NCBI GenBank assembly: GCA_032718475.1 | Contig: JAUCBJ010004912.1 | Location: forward strand, 45,976 to 109,975 | Direction: 5' to 3' | From: Nemertoderma westbladi | Lineage: Eukaryota; Xenacoelomorpha; Nemertodermatida; Nemertodermatidae | DNA length: 64,000 nucleotides | Part shown: one piece after another, positions 1 to 11,643 of the stretch | How positions within the stretch are numbered: the stretch's first letter is position 1 | Layout of the letters: each line of letters starts with the position of its first letter | Notes under the pieces: generated by a model | Databases searched by the model: none | Seen by the model: only the letters and a program-made list of their open reading frames with translations | Told to the model about the DNA's origin: nothing | Position numbers and translations under genes: made by a program

Positions 1-71
1 GTTAATTCCCCAACTCTATTACGCTGCCACTCGCACTCGACCCCAGTATATCCACTATAATATATTTATAG

Positions 72-185
72 GTACTTGTGTTGATAAACTAAACAGTTGT
101 AATGGATTATCCCGTATAGGGGAGTGTCGGTCAAACTCAGAATTTATGCTGAAATCATGTCCTGGAGCTTGTGGGGAATGTTCAG
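72..185 (+). CDS. ShKT-domain protein gene, internal exon with first visible ShKT domain
   Basis: This exon opens a plus-strand gene that continues through 319-483 and ends in 6171-6283; its 5' exons lie outside the window. The acceptor TATAG precedes 72 and a GTTGGT donor follows 185. The frame encodes about 37 residues with six cysteines in the ShKT order, ending CxxxCxxC (the last at the CGEC motif). ShKT domains are disulfide-rich modules found in secreted or extracellular proteins, including astacin-like proteases, peroxidases and channel-blocking peptides, so the domain alone does not show that this is a toxin. Three adjacent ShKT modules suggest a multi-domain secreted protein. No signal peptide is visible because the start is missing. 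Confidence 0.8.
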
Positions 186-318
186 GTTGGTTTTGTGTTA
201 TACGTTGTTATAACTATCATTTTTTGTTTTATTTGTTAAATATAGGCCTATACTAATATATATATATATATAATATATATAGGCCTATAACTTTGAATAT
301 ATTTAATTTTTGTTGCAG

Positions 319-483
319 GTGTCAAGGTTTCTGGTTGCATAGATACAATGGGTGATAAAATTACTCATCCTGCAGTTAATTCCAACTGCGCCGAAAATGT
401 TGACTGTAAGTCTTCTGACCCCAAGGAACAGTATATTGCTTGGCAACGGTGTCCCGTAACCTGTGGATTATGTCACTCCCAAC
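319..483 (+). CDS. ShKT-domain protein gene, exon with second ShKT domain
   Basis: The acceptor TTGTTGCAG precedes 319 and the donor GTGAGT follows 483. Entry and exit phases match the neighbouring exons: one base is carried over from 185 and one base is passed to 6171. The 55-codon frame has six cysteines in ShKT spacing, ending in a CPVTCGLC motif, and no stop. One ShKT module per exon is the usual modular arrangement. The intron that follows is 5.7 kb long because retroelements have inserted into it, while the previous intron is only 133 bp. Confidence 0.8.
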
Positions 484-587
484 GTGAGTTTCAAGTTTCA
501 CTATACTAATAATATATACAGAAATACAATAATACACAAATATTATACAAACTGTTTACATACTTGTGTGTAATCTAAAGCCACAAT

Positions 588-1489
588 CGGCATGCTGTAA
601 TCCAGCTTAAATAAAGAATGCTGTGCCTGCTTATTGACAAAATTTAACAGCCACTATCGCTTCTGTATCACCAATGACATTCGCGAGATAATCCGCACCT
701 CAAGAAAGTCATGGGATGCCCACCACTCTTATTCTCTGCAAGATGCAGCCAAATCACAAAATTGTGTACTGGCTGGTCTTGACGGTGAAAGCAATGTTCT
801 GCAAAGCGGGGCGGTTCTGTTCAAGTGTCAAGGTTTGGGGACCATTGATATACCTCCACCACCCCAATGCTGTATAGGGTATTTTGGCAGATGTATCACT
901 GTATTTTACATGACACAATGGAGCATGTAGCATAGTTGTGTGTATATGTACCATCCAGAGATGTGTAGATCCACTTAGAGCCCAGAATGGACTCCCATTG
1001 GAGTACATATGGTCCAATTTACACCCTAAATAATTGAATCTTGGCTTCCGTTTTATTATATGAGACTTCCAAATCCTGGACAGCATAGTTAATAGGCCTA
1101 CTGATAAAGTTTTCCCATTGACTATCCGAAGATCTCCACCTGGCTTCCGGATCCGTGATCCCAGCAAGCACAAATCACCCATATACTCCTCAAACGTATC
1201 TTATGCTCAGATATTTCTGGTAGAACTTTTTCAGTGGAAGTTAGCAGTCAAAATTTGGGTATTCTTGGAGTTAACAAAAAGACCAGAGCAAGGAGCAGCC
1301 TGCACCAATGAATTGAAGAAGAGTTGGGCTCCTAGTGATTCTAATAGTACTCCAAGTCATCTGCAAAGTTCAGATCAGTTAGGCAGAATTTGGCGGTGTT
1401 TCCTCGACATCTGGATTCAGTAGGGGGTGTTACCATCACCCTATCGTCATTATGATCATCTGTAAAGACATGCTTAAAACATACAGTAG
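588..1489 (-). mobile_element. LINE-A retrotransposon 3' fragment, interrupted by Gypsy-1
   Basis: Read on the minus strand, this matches the 3' half of the fuller LINE-A copy at 21343-24115, including the tail segment around 21480-21600 and the coding stretch near 22180-22240. Many substitutions and stops make it a dead copy. It lies in the ShKT gene intron. Gypsy-1 inserted at 1490, and the LINE resumes at about 5766. Confidence 0.75.
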
Positions 1490-1698
1490 TGTAGCGTTCC
1501 CTCGACCACGGATTCGTACCCTCACCAGGAGGAAATAAGTTGGACATGGGACTCATGTTATTATACTTACTGCCCTACAGTACTGCGACTGATCAGTTGA
1601 CGTACGGCATAACAGTAACTGCATGATATATAATTGATTATAATAATATAAGCTTTATATCACATTTCTGCATTTTTGATGGGATTGTCATCCCTTCA
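1490..1698 (+). repeat. Gypsy-1 5' LTR (209 bp)
   Basis: The repeat begins TG and ends CA, and it matches 5548-5761 with scattered substitutions and small indels. Confidence 0.88.
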
Positions 1699-1699
1699 C

Positions 1700-1716
1700 T
1701 GGTGACCCGGACGAGA
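1700..1716 (+). other. Gypsy-1 primer binding site
   Basis: Directly after the LTR, TGGTGACCCGGACG resembles the tRNA-Trp-complementary PBS described for CsRn1-type Gypsy elements. The tRNA assignment is from memory of the family, not from alignment. Confidence 0.6.
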
Positions 1717-1723
1717 TTAATTC

Positions 1724-2257
1724 ATGGAGGCCACAGACATTCAGGCCCTCACTGTCGCCATTGCCACGATCCCCAAGGCAGACACCACTGCTTCCGTCAA
1801 TGCCGCGATGGTGAAACTTCCCCGGTTCTGGCCAACACGGCTGGAGGTCTGGTTCCACCAGGTGGAGGCGCAATTCACACTCCACGCGATCACCATGGAC
1901 TCTGCTAAATTTAACTATATAATCGTGGTGCTCGATAAGGAAACCACTGGCGAAATCGAGGCGATCATCCTCTCCCCACCTGCAACTGACTCTTACCAGG
2001 CCATCAAGGACGCCCTCATCCGAACCTTTGGCCGCTCACAGGTGGCCAAGGATGCAGAGCTACTCGCTCTCGCCAGCCTCGGGGACAGGAAACCTACGGG
2101 CCTCCTCAACCACATCCGCAGCCTCAACGCCAATTCTGACACCATATTCTGCACCCTGTTCCTCGCACAGCTGCCATACGAGGTCTACCAGATCCTCGCT
2201 GGCTCTGGTAAGATGGACCTTGACGAGTTGGCAGCTGACGCCGACATTATAATGTAA
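1724..2257 (+). pseudogene. Gypsy-1 gag fragment
   Basis: An open frame of 177 codons starts at ATG 1724, 25 bp after the LTR. It contains a capsid-like segment around residues 35-130, with the pattern WFHQVEAQF followed further on by YQAIKDALIRTFGRS, typical of Gypsy gag (retrotrans_gag-like). The frame breaks at 2257, where the nucleocapsid and protease should follow; the downstream parts are in other frames. Gag would form the virus-like particle of the retrotransposon. I read it as the N-terminal two thirds of a gag broken by a frameshift. Confidence 0.75.
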
Positions 2258-2559
2258 TCCCCTACCCCGGCTCAAAACATCGCCACGATACGGCGCAACG
2301 GCGCACCACGTTTCACTAGCCAGCAACCGTCACTCTGCTACTTCCACCAGAAATTCGGCATGGACGCCAGGAACTGCAAGTGCGGCTACTGCTCAATGTC
2401 CCACCTCGTCCCGTCATTGGTGCAAACAGATCTCTGGCGCACAGCCCCCACAGCATGTTCCGGTCGACCAGAAAACGGCCCGGCCAGCCACTAACTCCCG
2501 CGGTTGGCCACTCTGTGGAGGCACAGACACTATGTCCGTATAGGACACACGTTCCGACC

Positions 2560-4210
2560 GGATCTACCTCATCGACTGCGGGGCCCAACTATCAGTCATT
2601 CTGGCCTTAACACAGGATCATTGCCTCCCTCGCACACCACCTCATGTTGCCGCGAGTGGCACCACCATTGCGACCTGGGGCCGCCGGAAGTACTCAATCC
2701 TCCTCGCTGGTTATCAGTTCTACCTTGAGGCTCATGTGGCCGACATCACCCAACCAATCCTCGGCGCTGACTTCTTCCACCTCAACCGCCTGCTCGTCGA
2801 CATGGCAGGCAGGCATTTAGTCAACCCCAATGGGAAGACTATCCCCGCCTCCGACTTCTCGGGACTACCCTCTGTCACCACCATCTCCATCTTCGAGAAG
2901 GTGCTTGAGGAGTTCCCCGAATCCTCAAACCCTGTTTCGCCATCACAGATGACAATCTCCACAGGGTCAAGCACCACATCATCACTGATTGTCCTCCCCG
3001 CTTCGCCCACGCCCGGCGCCTCAATGCGGAGAAACTGACAATCACCAAGGATGAGTTCTTGAAGATGGAAAAACTCGGTATAATCTGGAGGTCAAACTCC
3101 CCGTTGACGTCAGCTCACCACATCACGCTGAAACCTGATGGCGGCTGGTGACCGTGCGGCAACTTCAGGCAGCATAATGACGCCACGCTGCCCGACATGT
3201 ATCCACTCCCACTTATACATAACTTTAATGCCAACCTCACTGGAGCGAAAATCTTCACCAAGATTGACCTGGCGCAAAGTTATCACCAGGTTCTCATGAT
3301 GTAGGAGGACATTCCCAAGACCACCCCTTTGGTCTCTGGAAGTTTCTCCGCATGCCATTCAGCCACCAGAATGGAGTCGCAGAATGGAATGGAATTGCAG
3401 AGGCTAATGGACTCCATCTTCCGCGACCTCCCCTACCTCAAATCGACTGCCTCAACTATATCCTCATTGGTAGCCACTCATTGGATGAGCACTACGCCAG
3501 GTCTTCCTCATCTTGGTGGAGAATGGGCTCACGGTGCAGCTCCGGAAGTGCGTGGTCGGCGTCCCATCCCTTGCCTACCTCAGACAGACGCAGTCGACGC
3601 CGACGGGATCCCACTCCCCACCAAGGTTGAGGCTATCTCCGCTTTCCCCGTCCCAACAACAAAAATCACCATGCAGCGATTCCTGGGAATAGTGAATTAT
3701 TTTCACCGTTTCCTCCCAGGGATCCTAGGCACCCTAGACCCCCTCCATGAGGCGATGAAAACTCAAGCACGTGATGTCACCTGGTCGCAGGACTGCCAGT
3801 CAGCCTTTGACACATTGAAGTCAGCTTTGGCCACCGCACCACCACAATGCTCCACCACCCACGCGATGATGCCACATCAAGCATCATAGCTGACGCCTCC
3901 GACATAGCCGCCAGTGGCGTACTCGAGCAGTGACAGAGCAACATCTGGCGCCCCATTGCCTTCTTCTCAAAGAAGTTTTCTCTCACTGAATGTTGCTACT
4001 CCGCCTTCGATAGAGAGTTGCTGGTGGTCTACCTCGCCATCAAAACGTTCCAACACCACGTCAAGGGCAGCATGTTCGGTATTTTTACTGATCATAAGCC
4101 ATTGACTGGTGCCTTCTCCAGCTCCGTAGACTGCTCAACTCTCCTTCAGAGTTCTCAATAGACACCCACCACATCAGTAGGAAGGACAACGTCATTGCGA
4201 ATGCGCTTTC
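2560..4210 (+). pseudogene. Gypsy-1 protease, reverse transcriptase and RNase H remnants
   Basis: Near 2562-2600 a frame reads IYLIDCGAQLSVI, a retropepsin-type active site with Cys at the usual Thr/Ser position. It continues to a GADFF segment (2760-2780). RT motifs follow from about 2990: NSPLTSAHH, then KIDLAQSYHQV at about 3260, with in-frame stops near 3150 and 3301. The region of the catalytic YxDD box (3470-3500) is frameshifted. RNase H pieces with KKFSLTECCYSAFDRELL-like text lie at about 3970-4020. The region is clearly homologous to Gypsy pol but not functional. Confidence 0.8.
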
Positions 4211-4217
4211 CCATGCA

Positions 4218-5300
4218 TTGATCTCCGCAGTACTATCCCCCACTCTCGACTTCTCCCAGCTCGCCATTGCCCTGGCCGCCGCCTCGGAGGAAATGGCCAC
4301 TTACTGCAGGGCGATGAGTAGCCTTAAACTCGTCGACACAAAATTCAGCGACTTTACCATCCTCTGCGACATCTCTACCATCGTTGCCTGGCCCGTCGTA
4401 CCATCCACCTTGACACAGAGGGTTTTCTACGCCCTCCATGGGCTCTCCCACCCCGCCACGAGGCCCTCCATCAAAGCAGTCTCTTCCCGTTTTATATGGC
4501 ATGGCCTTAGGCGGGATATTATGCACTTGTGCCGAGAGTGTCACCCCTGCCAAGCCTTCAAAATCATGCACCACACACGCACCCCGCTCACCAAGCGTGC
4601 ATCGCCCACCACAAGGTTCTCCTGCCTCCATGTAGACATCGTGGGTCCCCTCCCACCCTCGGAGAACGTCATCTATCTTTTCGCCATCATAGATAGCTTC
4701 ACCAGGTGGCCGGAGGCGATCCTGATACAGAACTCGGAGACCGAGACGTGCGCACGCATGCTCCTACAGGGGTGGATTACCCGATTCAGCATCCCGACGG
4801 ACATCACGTCCAACCATGGTCCCACAGTTTACCTCCAAACTGTGGGTGGAATTCAACTCCCTCCCCGGGATCACGGCCAACATCACCAATGCCTACCACC
4901 CACAAGCAAACGGGATGGTCGAACGGCTTTACCACCAATTAAAGGCATCCCTCAAAACACGCCTCTCGACATCTCGTTGGATGGATGAGCTGCCACTAGT
5001 CGACGGCATCAGAACGGCGTGGTGGGAGGACCCTGGTACCACGCCCGCTGAACTCGTCTATGGCGTGCCATTGCACGCTCCTGGGGAGTTCATTCCCTCA
5101 CTGCCTCGCTTGTCAACCCCCTCATCGAATCTCCAGGACCAGGACGATATGCGCAACTTGAAACCACCTGCCACCGAGTTCCATGGCACACCCATCGACC
5201 GCGTCCTACCAAACCTACAAGGCACCGAGTTTGTTTACGTGCGGCGCGACGGCCACAGAACTCTGTTACAATAACCCTATTCCGGGGCGTTCCCCGTACT
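4218..5300 (+). pseudogene. Gypsy-1 integrase remnant
   Basis: The frame carries the zinc-binding region CRECHPCQAFK, then the catalytic core start HVDIVGPLPP at about 4640 and FTRWPEA. At the second catalytic aspartate the text reads ITSNHGP where ITSDRGP is usual, so the Asp is replaced by Asn. A frameshift near 4810 moves the remainder (ANGMVERLYHQLK) into another frame, open to about 5274. Integrase would insert the cDNA; this copy is inactive by both the frameshift and the lost Asp. Confidence 0.82.
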
Positions 5301-5547
5301 TAAACCCAGACCCAAAAGTTTTGAAATACAGGTCGGGCGACGATGAAACACGGTCTCGGTCGACCGCCTTAAAATCGCCCACAGCGTCGCGTAAACCAAT
5401 ACGCAATACCGCACAAACCACAGCCCGCCCCACAACCGGCAGTCATTCAACAAACCCCAGCCACATCTCGCTCAGGACGAAACCTCCATCAGCCGAACCG
5501 ATTCGCCCCATAAACTCGGGATGTCCGTGTGCTGGGGGGGGGGGGCA

Positions 5548-5761
5548 TGTAGCGTTCCCTCGACCAGGGATTTGCACCCTCACCAGGAGGACCTAAGTTG
5601 GACATGGGACTCATGTTATTATACTTACTGCCCTACAGTACTGCAACTGATCAGCTGACGTACGGCATAACGGTGCTGCATGATATGAATATATAATTGG
5701 TTATAATAATATAAGCTTTATATCACATTTCTGCATTTTTGATGGGATTGTCATCCCTTCA
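5548..5761 (+). repeat. Gypsy-1 3' LTR (214 bp) with preceding polypurine tract
   Basis: It matches 1490-1698 end to end. A G-run at about 5534-5545 just before it is the likely polypurine tract for plus-strand priming. Confidence 0.88.
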
Positions 5762-5765
5762 GTAG

Positions 5766-5850
5766 TAAACCACAATTACGAATAAGAATGGTGCAAGAGT
5801 GTCACCCTGGAGGACTCCCCCATTATATGTGTGTAAAGTGGCACTTAATA
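5766..5850 (-). mobile_element. LINE-A fragment, continuation beyond Gypsy-1
   Basis: The first bases after the Gypsy-1 target duplication match LINE-A at about 22240-22300 (AACCACAATTA, then CAAGAATGGTGCAAG, then CCCTGGAGGAC). This shows that Gypsy-1 inserted inside the LINE. Confidence 0.7.
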
Positions 5851-6170
5851 GGGACATTTTAATATGAATGATCGTAGTGAGTGGGTGCAAAATAAAATAA
5901 GGAGGATCGCAACACTGTAAAGTACTTTGCAATTAGCATTGACGTAACTTCTATGAATATAGTAATCTTACAAAACTACTGCTATAGAAAAACAGCACAC
6001 GAATACGTGTTTTACTGCACAAGAAATACATGAAATATGTGTTTTTTTCTCTTGCTGTAGGTCTTCTTTAATCTGTTATATTTTCTTAGAAATTTGTACA
6101 AATGTAAAGTTTAACAGTTTTAGCTAAATTATTTCCCGTCCTAATTTAGCCTATTAATAACTTATTTTAG
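5851..6170. other. Remaining intron sequence before terminal ShKT exon
   Basis: AT-rich sequence with no recognised element; it ends in the splice acceptor at 6161-6170. Confidence 0.5.
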
Positions 6171-6283
6171 TACCGAAAGGTTGCTACGACAGGGGAACAA
6201 AGTGTGCGCGCTATGCCAAGAAGCGGGGCTGCACAAGTGGATACATGAAAAGCCACTGCAAGAAAACTTGCAAATTATGTTGA
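6171..6283 (+). CDS. ShKT-domain protein gene, terminal exon with third ShKT domain and stop
   Basis: The acceptor CTTATTTTAG precedes 6171. The two leading bases complete the codon left open at 483, and the frame runs about 37 codons to TGA at 6281-6283. It carries six cysteines in ShKT order and is rich in Lys and Arg; the last cysteine is the C-terminal residue, as is common when ShKT is the final domain. Its separation from 319-483 is explained by the nested LINE/Gypsy insertion between them. Phase, cysteine pattern and domain type link the exons; transcript data would settle it. Confidence 0.75.
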
Positions 6284-6904
6284 AAAGAAGAAACAGTCTA
6301 CTGTATGTTTTGTAATGAGGTGGTTGGTGGTTGTGGTGTTGATTTATGTATATTGATGTGCTTTAAGATATTATTACATTACTGTCTACTGTAGTATATC
6401 AACTGATAGAACTATACCATGCCTACTGTACTGTATCTTCTGTGTTGAAATGATGGTTGGGGATGTTGATTTCTTATACATGTTAGCCTATACCCTAGGG
6501 GGTGTATACTGTATATTGATGTGTTTTACGATTATCTTACATATATACAGTAGTAGTACTGTCTGTACTGTAGTAGATCGACATATACTGTAGGACCATT
6601 CCATCTGCCTACTCTATGTTTTGTATTGAGATGATGGTTGAGGGTATTGATTTCTTATTATGTCAGCTTATATTGATGTGCTTTAAGATGATGTTGTACA
6701 GTATTCCCTACAGTGTATTCACTGTTTTCATTTTACAGTGGGTCATTGTTCCATTACAAGTCCCAAAACATTTACTGTATAATAATGGTCGTAATAAGTC
6801 GCTTCATTTACTGATTGTCAGGATTCGTAATATTCCATAATTGTAATTATAAATTATTGTGGATAGCGTAATTTAATGTAAGGCCTAATTCCTACCAGTC
6901 GGGC
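6284..6904. other. 3' flank of ShKT gene with imperfect ~190-bp repeats
   Basis: Segments starting near 6300, 6430 and 6610 repeat the words TGTTTTGTAATGAG or TGTGTTGAAATGATGGTTG, then TATTGATGTGCTTTAAGAT. The sequence is therefore a degenerate tandem repeat, probably 3' UTR or just downstream. No open frame is convincing. Confidence 0.5.
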
Positions 6905-6925
6905 AACGGATCTAACTCGAAAACC

Positions 6926-7015
6926 ATGTCCTGGAATATAATTATTCGGAATTCATGTACGCAATCCCCCACCCCCCCCCCCCCCCCCCCCATCATATTT
7001 TTTTACATCACAATT
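6926..7015. repeat. Terminal fragment of foldback family A with 20-bp C run
   Basis: CCATGTCCTGGAATA, an ATTCGG...ATGTAC segment and a C-run at 6972-6991 match the left terminus of the full element at 9290. Only one end is present. Confidence 0.6.
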
Positions 7016-7240
7016 CAGAAAAAAAATAAAATGTACATGCAATGGACGCATAGATATAGCGATGTCGTGAGGTTCAGTGGCCTTATCATATTGAACGAGT
7101 TTCTTGCGAGTTTATAATGTTGTACACCATGTCACCGTCGTATTTATTGTAAAATCATGCATAGATAGTGGCAGATAGTGGTGCTCTTTGACCGCAATTG
7201 AAATAAGTTTTCTCCATATTGGTCGCATATGAAATAAAGC

Positions 7241-7357
7241 CTTTTATTGTTTTGGTTAAACAATTACAATTACTGTAACCTACTCCTTTCCCGTAATGAT
7301 TAATTCACGAAGCTAAGGAAAATCAACTACTTTCGCTAAGAAAGATTTTCCTTAGCT
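7241..7357 (+). repeat. Dispersed core repeat followed by a perfect 14-bp hairpin
   Basis: TTATTGTTTTGGTTA, 15-17 bp, then CTGTAACCTACTCCTTTCCC is the core shared with 14582, 24347, the 50.6-kb array, 56446 and 57876. It is followed by AGCTAAGGAAAATC (7311-7324), a 19-bp loop and its exact reverse complement (7344-7357). Confidence 0.7.
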
Positions 7358-7359
7358 CA

Positions 7360-9289
7360 GATGGTGTATTCATACAGTACATGGCTATTTTACTTGTGTG
7401 AGGCGCAGATTTGTTTTTTTTTACTACAGCCAAAACTAACCTTTAAAAGTGCCCTGAAATTTTGCATCTACATATATATACTACTCGCCAAGGCCCATCT
7501 TGGGGCTGGGTCTCAATTTGGAAAAAATCTGGTCTCCATGAAAATGTCTATGTATTTCAAGTCAATATTTTTAACTCTATTTGTAGCAAAACCATAATAC
7601 TGTAGATATACTGTACACTTGGGGTTTCTCAACCTAAGTATAATGGGCATAGCAGAGCCGATTGAGGTTAACTAGAAAATGCAGTTACCTTGGACACCAG
7701 GCTCAACAAATGTTCAAATTTATAAAATGATAATTTGAAGCCCAAGTTAAAGGCTTTTTTTATGACTTGGAACCAGTCCCGACCTCTTCTATATCACTGA
7801 TTCGGCATCCGAATTACATTGTTCTATTTTTCAGTATCCATGGCAACATCAGCAAGCATATGTTTTGACACAAAAATAGTTCATTTTGAACCAATAGATA
7901 ACATTCTCCAAAACTGGGTATGTGTTATCTGGACTCCCATTTGGTATTTTTTTTTAAACTCAAAACATTCCAGAAGTATCTAGTTACAGTACCATGGTAA
8001 CTGGAGTTTATTAAAGTCTATATCATTCAAGTCTATATCATTAACTCTATTTCTAAAACAACCTTAATAGATCAAAACATGGGGTTTTCAACACAATGGT
8101 AAGAACCCCTACCTCCACTATATCACTTATTTTGCATCCAATTAACGTTGTTATACAGTATTTATCAGTTTCCATGACAACCACTGCAAGCAGATCTGTT
8201 AAAAAATAAATCCTTAATTTTGGACATCAATTAAACTTCCTTGAAATCGATTTGTGTCACCTTGAACCACAAACTGGATCTTAATGTAAAACCGAGTAGT
8301 TCTAGAAAACTCCAGTTACCATGGTAATGGAGGTTTAATTAAGACATATGATTTTTAACTACAGTAGGTAAACCATTGATCTGATGAGTCAAAAATGCCT
8401 TTCTACAGTAGTATTCAATTAAATTTTAAGTAAAGAATCTTTTAGGCTTCTTAAGCCAAGGAATGCCTGTTCACCACCATGGGTGATCTTCCACAGTAAA
8501 CCCTTCCACTCTGTTTCCCAAGTTGCCTTGGTTCCCGTTTATCCACCAGTTAAGGATGAAAGTCAGGGTTGGGCTAGGCTGCAGCATTTAAAGCACTACG
8601 CAATTGGAAGCCCAGGAATGTCACCACTAGATCAATCTGCTGCTTACTTAATTTTAAGTATTTAAACCCACTAAAGATATAATTATTTAGTTATTTGCTG
8701 ACATTTTGCACTGTTACTGTAACTCCTATTTGGCCCTTGCGGCCAGGGTTATGTTAGAAGATCCCGATGGATTTCGGAATCCCTATCCAACAATTCAGTG
8801 TGCTCTTTTTGTGTAAATGCCGACCTCTCCATCTCCCTCAAGTCTCGACCAGGGGGTCCCTGCTGTCGGAATGAATTTCAGTTGAGGGTTTGGATTGAAA
8901 CTAGAGGAGTTAGATGGAAAATAATGAATCTTGTTGTTGCGAAATATATTAAATATACTAATAATAGAACCAATAAAGAGATACTAATAACATTTACTAA
9001 TATGCGAAATATACTAGATTGTGACAACAGTCGGAAACAGGCGAAAACAGTTGGAATGTAGGGATAACATCCCATATTTTTTCAGTATTTATTCTTCGTT
9101 ATCGAAATAAAATTATTTATTAGTGCTTATATTATCCACATTTCATTGTCATCGGCCTGATTGCAATTTGTTAATATCTGAGAAAAAATTACATGCGAGC
9201 GCGGTAATAAATAAATTCAATTTTCAGCAAAAATGTCCCTTTGAGTGTCCCAATCACAGTACAGTACTGTGATACTACAGTATATTATA
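7360..9289. other. Intergenic sequence, no gene seen
   Basis: AT-rich with no recognised coding region. Two related blocks (about 7660-8050 and 8050-8400) share phrases about GTTACCATGGTAA and AACTGGAG..TTAATTAA, suggesting old duplicated repeats. Short ORFs here have no coding features I recognise. Confidence 0.5.
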
Positions 9290-10230
9290 CACCATGTCCT
9301 GGAATACAGTATAGTGTCGTTATTCAGGTACATCCCCCCAGCCCCCCCTCCCCCAGATTTTTTTACAAATCGTAATGAGATTGCATGAAATTTGAAACAG
9401 AGATAGTTTCATCTCCCTCCTCCTTCCTGGGTGAGCCAGAATTTTTGTTTTTGCTTTCATTCTTTAGCTACAAGCGTTTGAAAAAATTGTCTCCTGCGAT
9501 ATTTCACCTGTTACACCGCAGTTATTCTTCAATCTTATAGTGATTTATAGGTAGAGTTAGAAAGCTGGCTATGCAATGATTCCAAATACGTATCGCAATC
9601 TGAATTTCGTCGTAAAATAGCTGAGATATTAGCGTTCAAATGTTGCATGGTTTTACGCGCGCGCAAGGCTATTTAAGGATATTTTATTCTATTTAATAAA
9701 TACACCCTATTCTAGAACATTTTGTTTATTCCATACGTAGCTGGGCAACAATGCAATAACTCTATAATCATACTATTTAGCGTAGCTATTCATACATAAA
9801 CTAAGTGTTCTAGAATATAGTTTATTTGTTAAATAGAATAAAATAACCTCGCGCACGCGCAAAACCATGCAACATTCGAAGCTCATATCACAGCTACTGT
9901 ACTTTACGACGAAATTCAGATTGCGATACATATTTGGAATCGTTGCATGGCCAGCTTCCTAACTCTACCCATAAATCACTATAAGGTTGAAGAATGATTG
10001 CACTGTGACCTGTGAAATATCGCCGGAGACACCTTCTCAAACGCTTGTAGCTAAAGAATGAAAGCAAAAATATAAATTCTGGCTCACCCACGGAGGAGGA
10101 GGGAGATGAAACTATCTCTGTTTCATATTTCATGCAATCTCATTACGATTTGTAGAACAATTGGGGGGGGGGGGGGGGGGGGGGGCATGTACCTGAATAA
10201 CGACACTACTGTATATTCCAGGACATGGTG
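9290..10230. mobile_element. Foldback family A, complete 941-bp palindromic element
   Basis: The left end CACCATGTCCTGGAATACAG and the right end are reverse complements. The two halves match almost throughout, including CTACAAGCGTTTGA, GGATTCC-like, GCAACATTTGAACG-like and GTTCTAGAATA segments. The left arm holds a C-rich tract (9337-9355) and the right arm a G-run (10165-10186). There is no ORF of note, so it is probably non-autonomous. I found no convincing target duplication. A second full copy is at 55019-55858. Confidence 0.85.
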
Positions 10231-10296
10231 AACTGTATTAGCCAGGATTCACAAATTACATAACATCACAGAAATGGTTTTCGCTTTCAGACATTT

Positions 10297-10696
10297 CGCC
10301 CTCTAGCGGCGGATGAATCACATTCCTCAAAAATAATTAAATAGATTAAGATCAAGGAAATGGTGAAGGTATCACTTTCATACATTCCGCCCTCTAGCCG
10401 CAAACTGGATAACTGCAGACCGATTACCGACCCCGCCAAGACATAGGATGTATTTTAGATCAAACTGTATCTGACAAGTTTTAGCTTGAACGGATCACAA
10501 ATAACGGAATGGGTGAACGATTTCACTTTTAGACATTCCGCCCTCTAGCGGAAGACTGGTGAACTGCAATCGAATTAGCCTCTTTTGAAGGAAACTGCTA
10601 ATGGTCTAGTATAAATATAGCAAGTTTCAGCTTGAACATAATAAAAGCAAGGAAATGAAAGGACATTTAATGTTTAGTCATGTAGCCTTCTAGCGG
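10297..10696. repeat. Four degenerate repeats each with a CTCF-like motif
   Basis: CGCCCTCTAGCGG occurs at 10297-10309 and 10539-10551, with variants at 10388-10400 and 10685-10696. Each is preceded by TTTCACTTTCAGACATT-like text and often followed by a CTGGTGAACTGCA phrase. The reverse complement CCGCTAGAGGGCG resembles the CTCF core consensus. Confidence 0.65.
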
Positions 10697-10699
10697 CAG

Positions 10700-11643
10700 A
10701 CTATTGAAGTGAAGGTGACTGAAAGTCTCTACAAAATCTCAACCGTTGGTCTTATTTGATGCCTGCAAATTTTCAACAGCTTTAACCCGACAAAGTTATT
10801 ATCATGTCAAAATCGCAACGGCAACAACGCGACAACAAAAGGACAAGCAACTATTGACCCACCCTCTAACTAACAGTATCAGCTCGATAAGGCTATTCCA
10901 ACTTTGTGACTCGCCCCACTAAATTTAGTGGGCAGCTGCAGTATATCAGGACGTATTATCGACTATACAGTATGTCATGCCACACCGGGCACCAATCAAC
11001 AATATCGTTTACAATCATTTTTATATATTACGGAAAAATAATTTTCCTAAATACAGTAATAATAAATATACATCAAAATAATAATTTCAGATTATATATA
11101 TTTTCATGCGCCATATAGTCAACATATTGATATTTCACAAACATTTTAAAGTAAACATAAATATACTGTAGTAGGGCAAATCTGGAGATTTTGGCAGTTG
11201 AATTTCCACAATCTGTTGAATGAGTATGCCGAAGATGAGGAATCGTCGGGAAACTGATAATTTAAATTCTTATGGAATAAAATTACGTATTTCCCTTATA
11301 TGACTGACTCCCTGATGCATAATTGAGATTTTTTCGCTGGCCGATGCTCGGAAAATTATACATCTTGGTATCGGAGGGAAATAAAGTGCTATTTATTTGC
11401 ATATATTAACGGTTAACTTGTTATTAAACCATTTGTTTTACAAGCGATGAAAATAATGTAAATAATATTCCGGTACACAGAGCCTACCTTACTGTACCTT
11501 ATTAGTATTTGTATTGTATCTACATTATTTGAACACAAAATTTTAGGAAATAATTGCTTGCCACTTGAGTACCGCACTAATAAAAATTAAACGTTTAAAC
11601 AGACAATTTGTGTTGTCATGACAATGGTCTCTCTCTAATCCTC
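10700..11643. other. Intergenic sequence, no gene seen
   Basis: AT-rich with no recognised element. It includes the 3' flank of the minus-strand exon at 11644, but no canonical AATAAA is visible within 150 bp of that stop. Confidence 0.4.

Larger units (their letters stand above)
1490..5761 (+). mobile_element. Gypsy-1: Ty3/Gypsy LTR retrotransposon, decayed but with both LTRs
   Basis: Two direct repeats that start TGTAGCG and end CCCTTCA bound the element, with the 4-bp target duplication GTAG at 1486-1489 and 5762-5765. A PBS follows the left LTR and a poly-G tract precedes the right LTR. Internal order is gag, protease, reverse transcriptase/RNase H, integrase, the Ty3/Gypsy order. Pol carries several frameshifts and stops, so the copy cannot make its own enzymes. 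It sits inside an older LINE-A fragment, which dates it as the younger insertion. Confidence 0.9.

Noticed and set aside
754-1182. Minus ORF of 142 codons
   Set aside because: It is LINE-A 3' sequence in a decayed frame.
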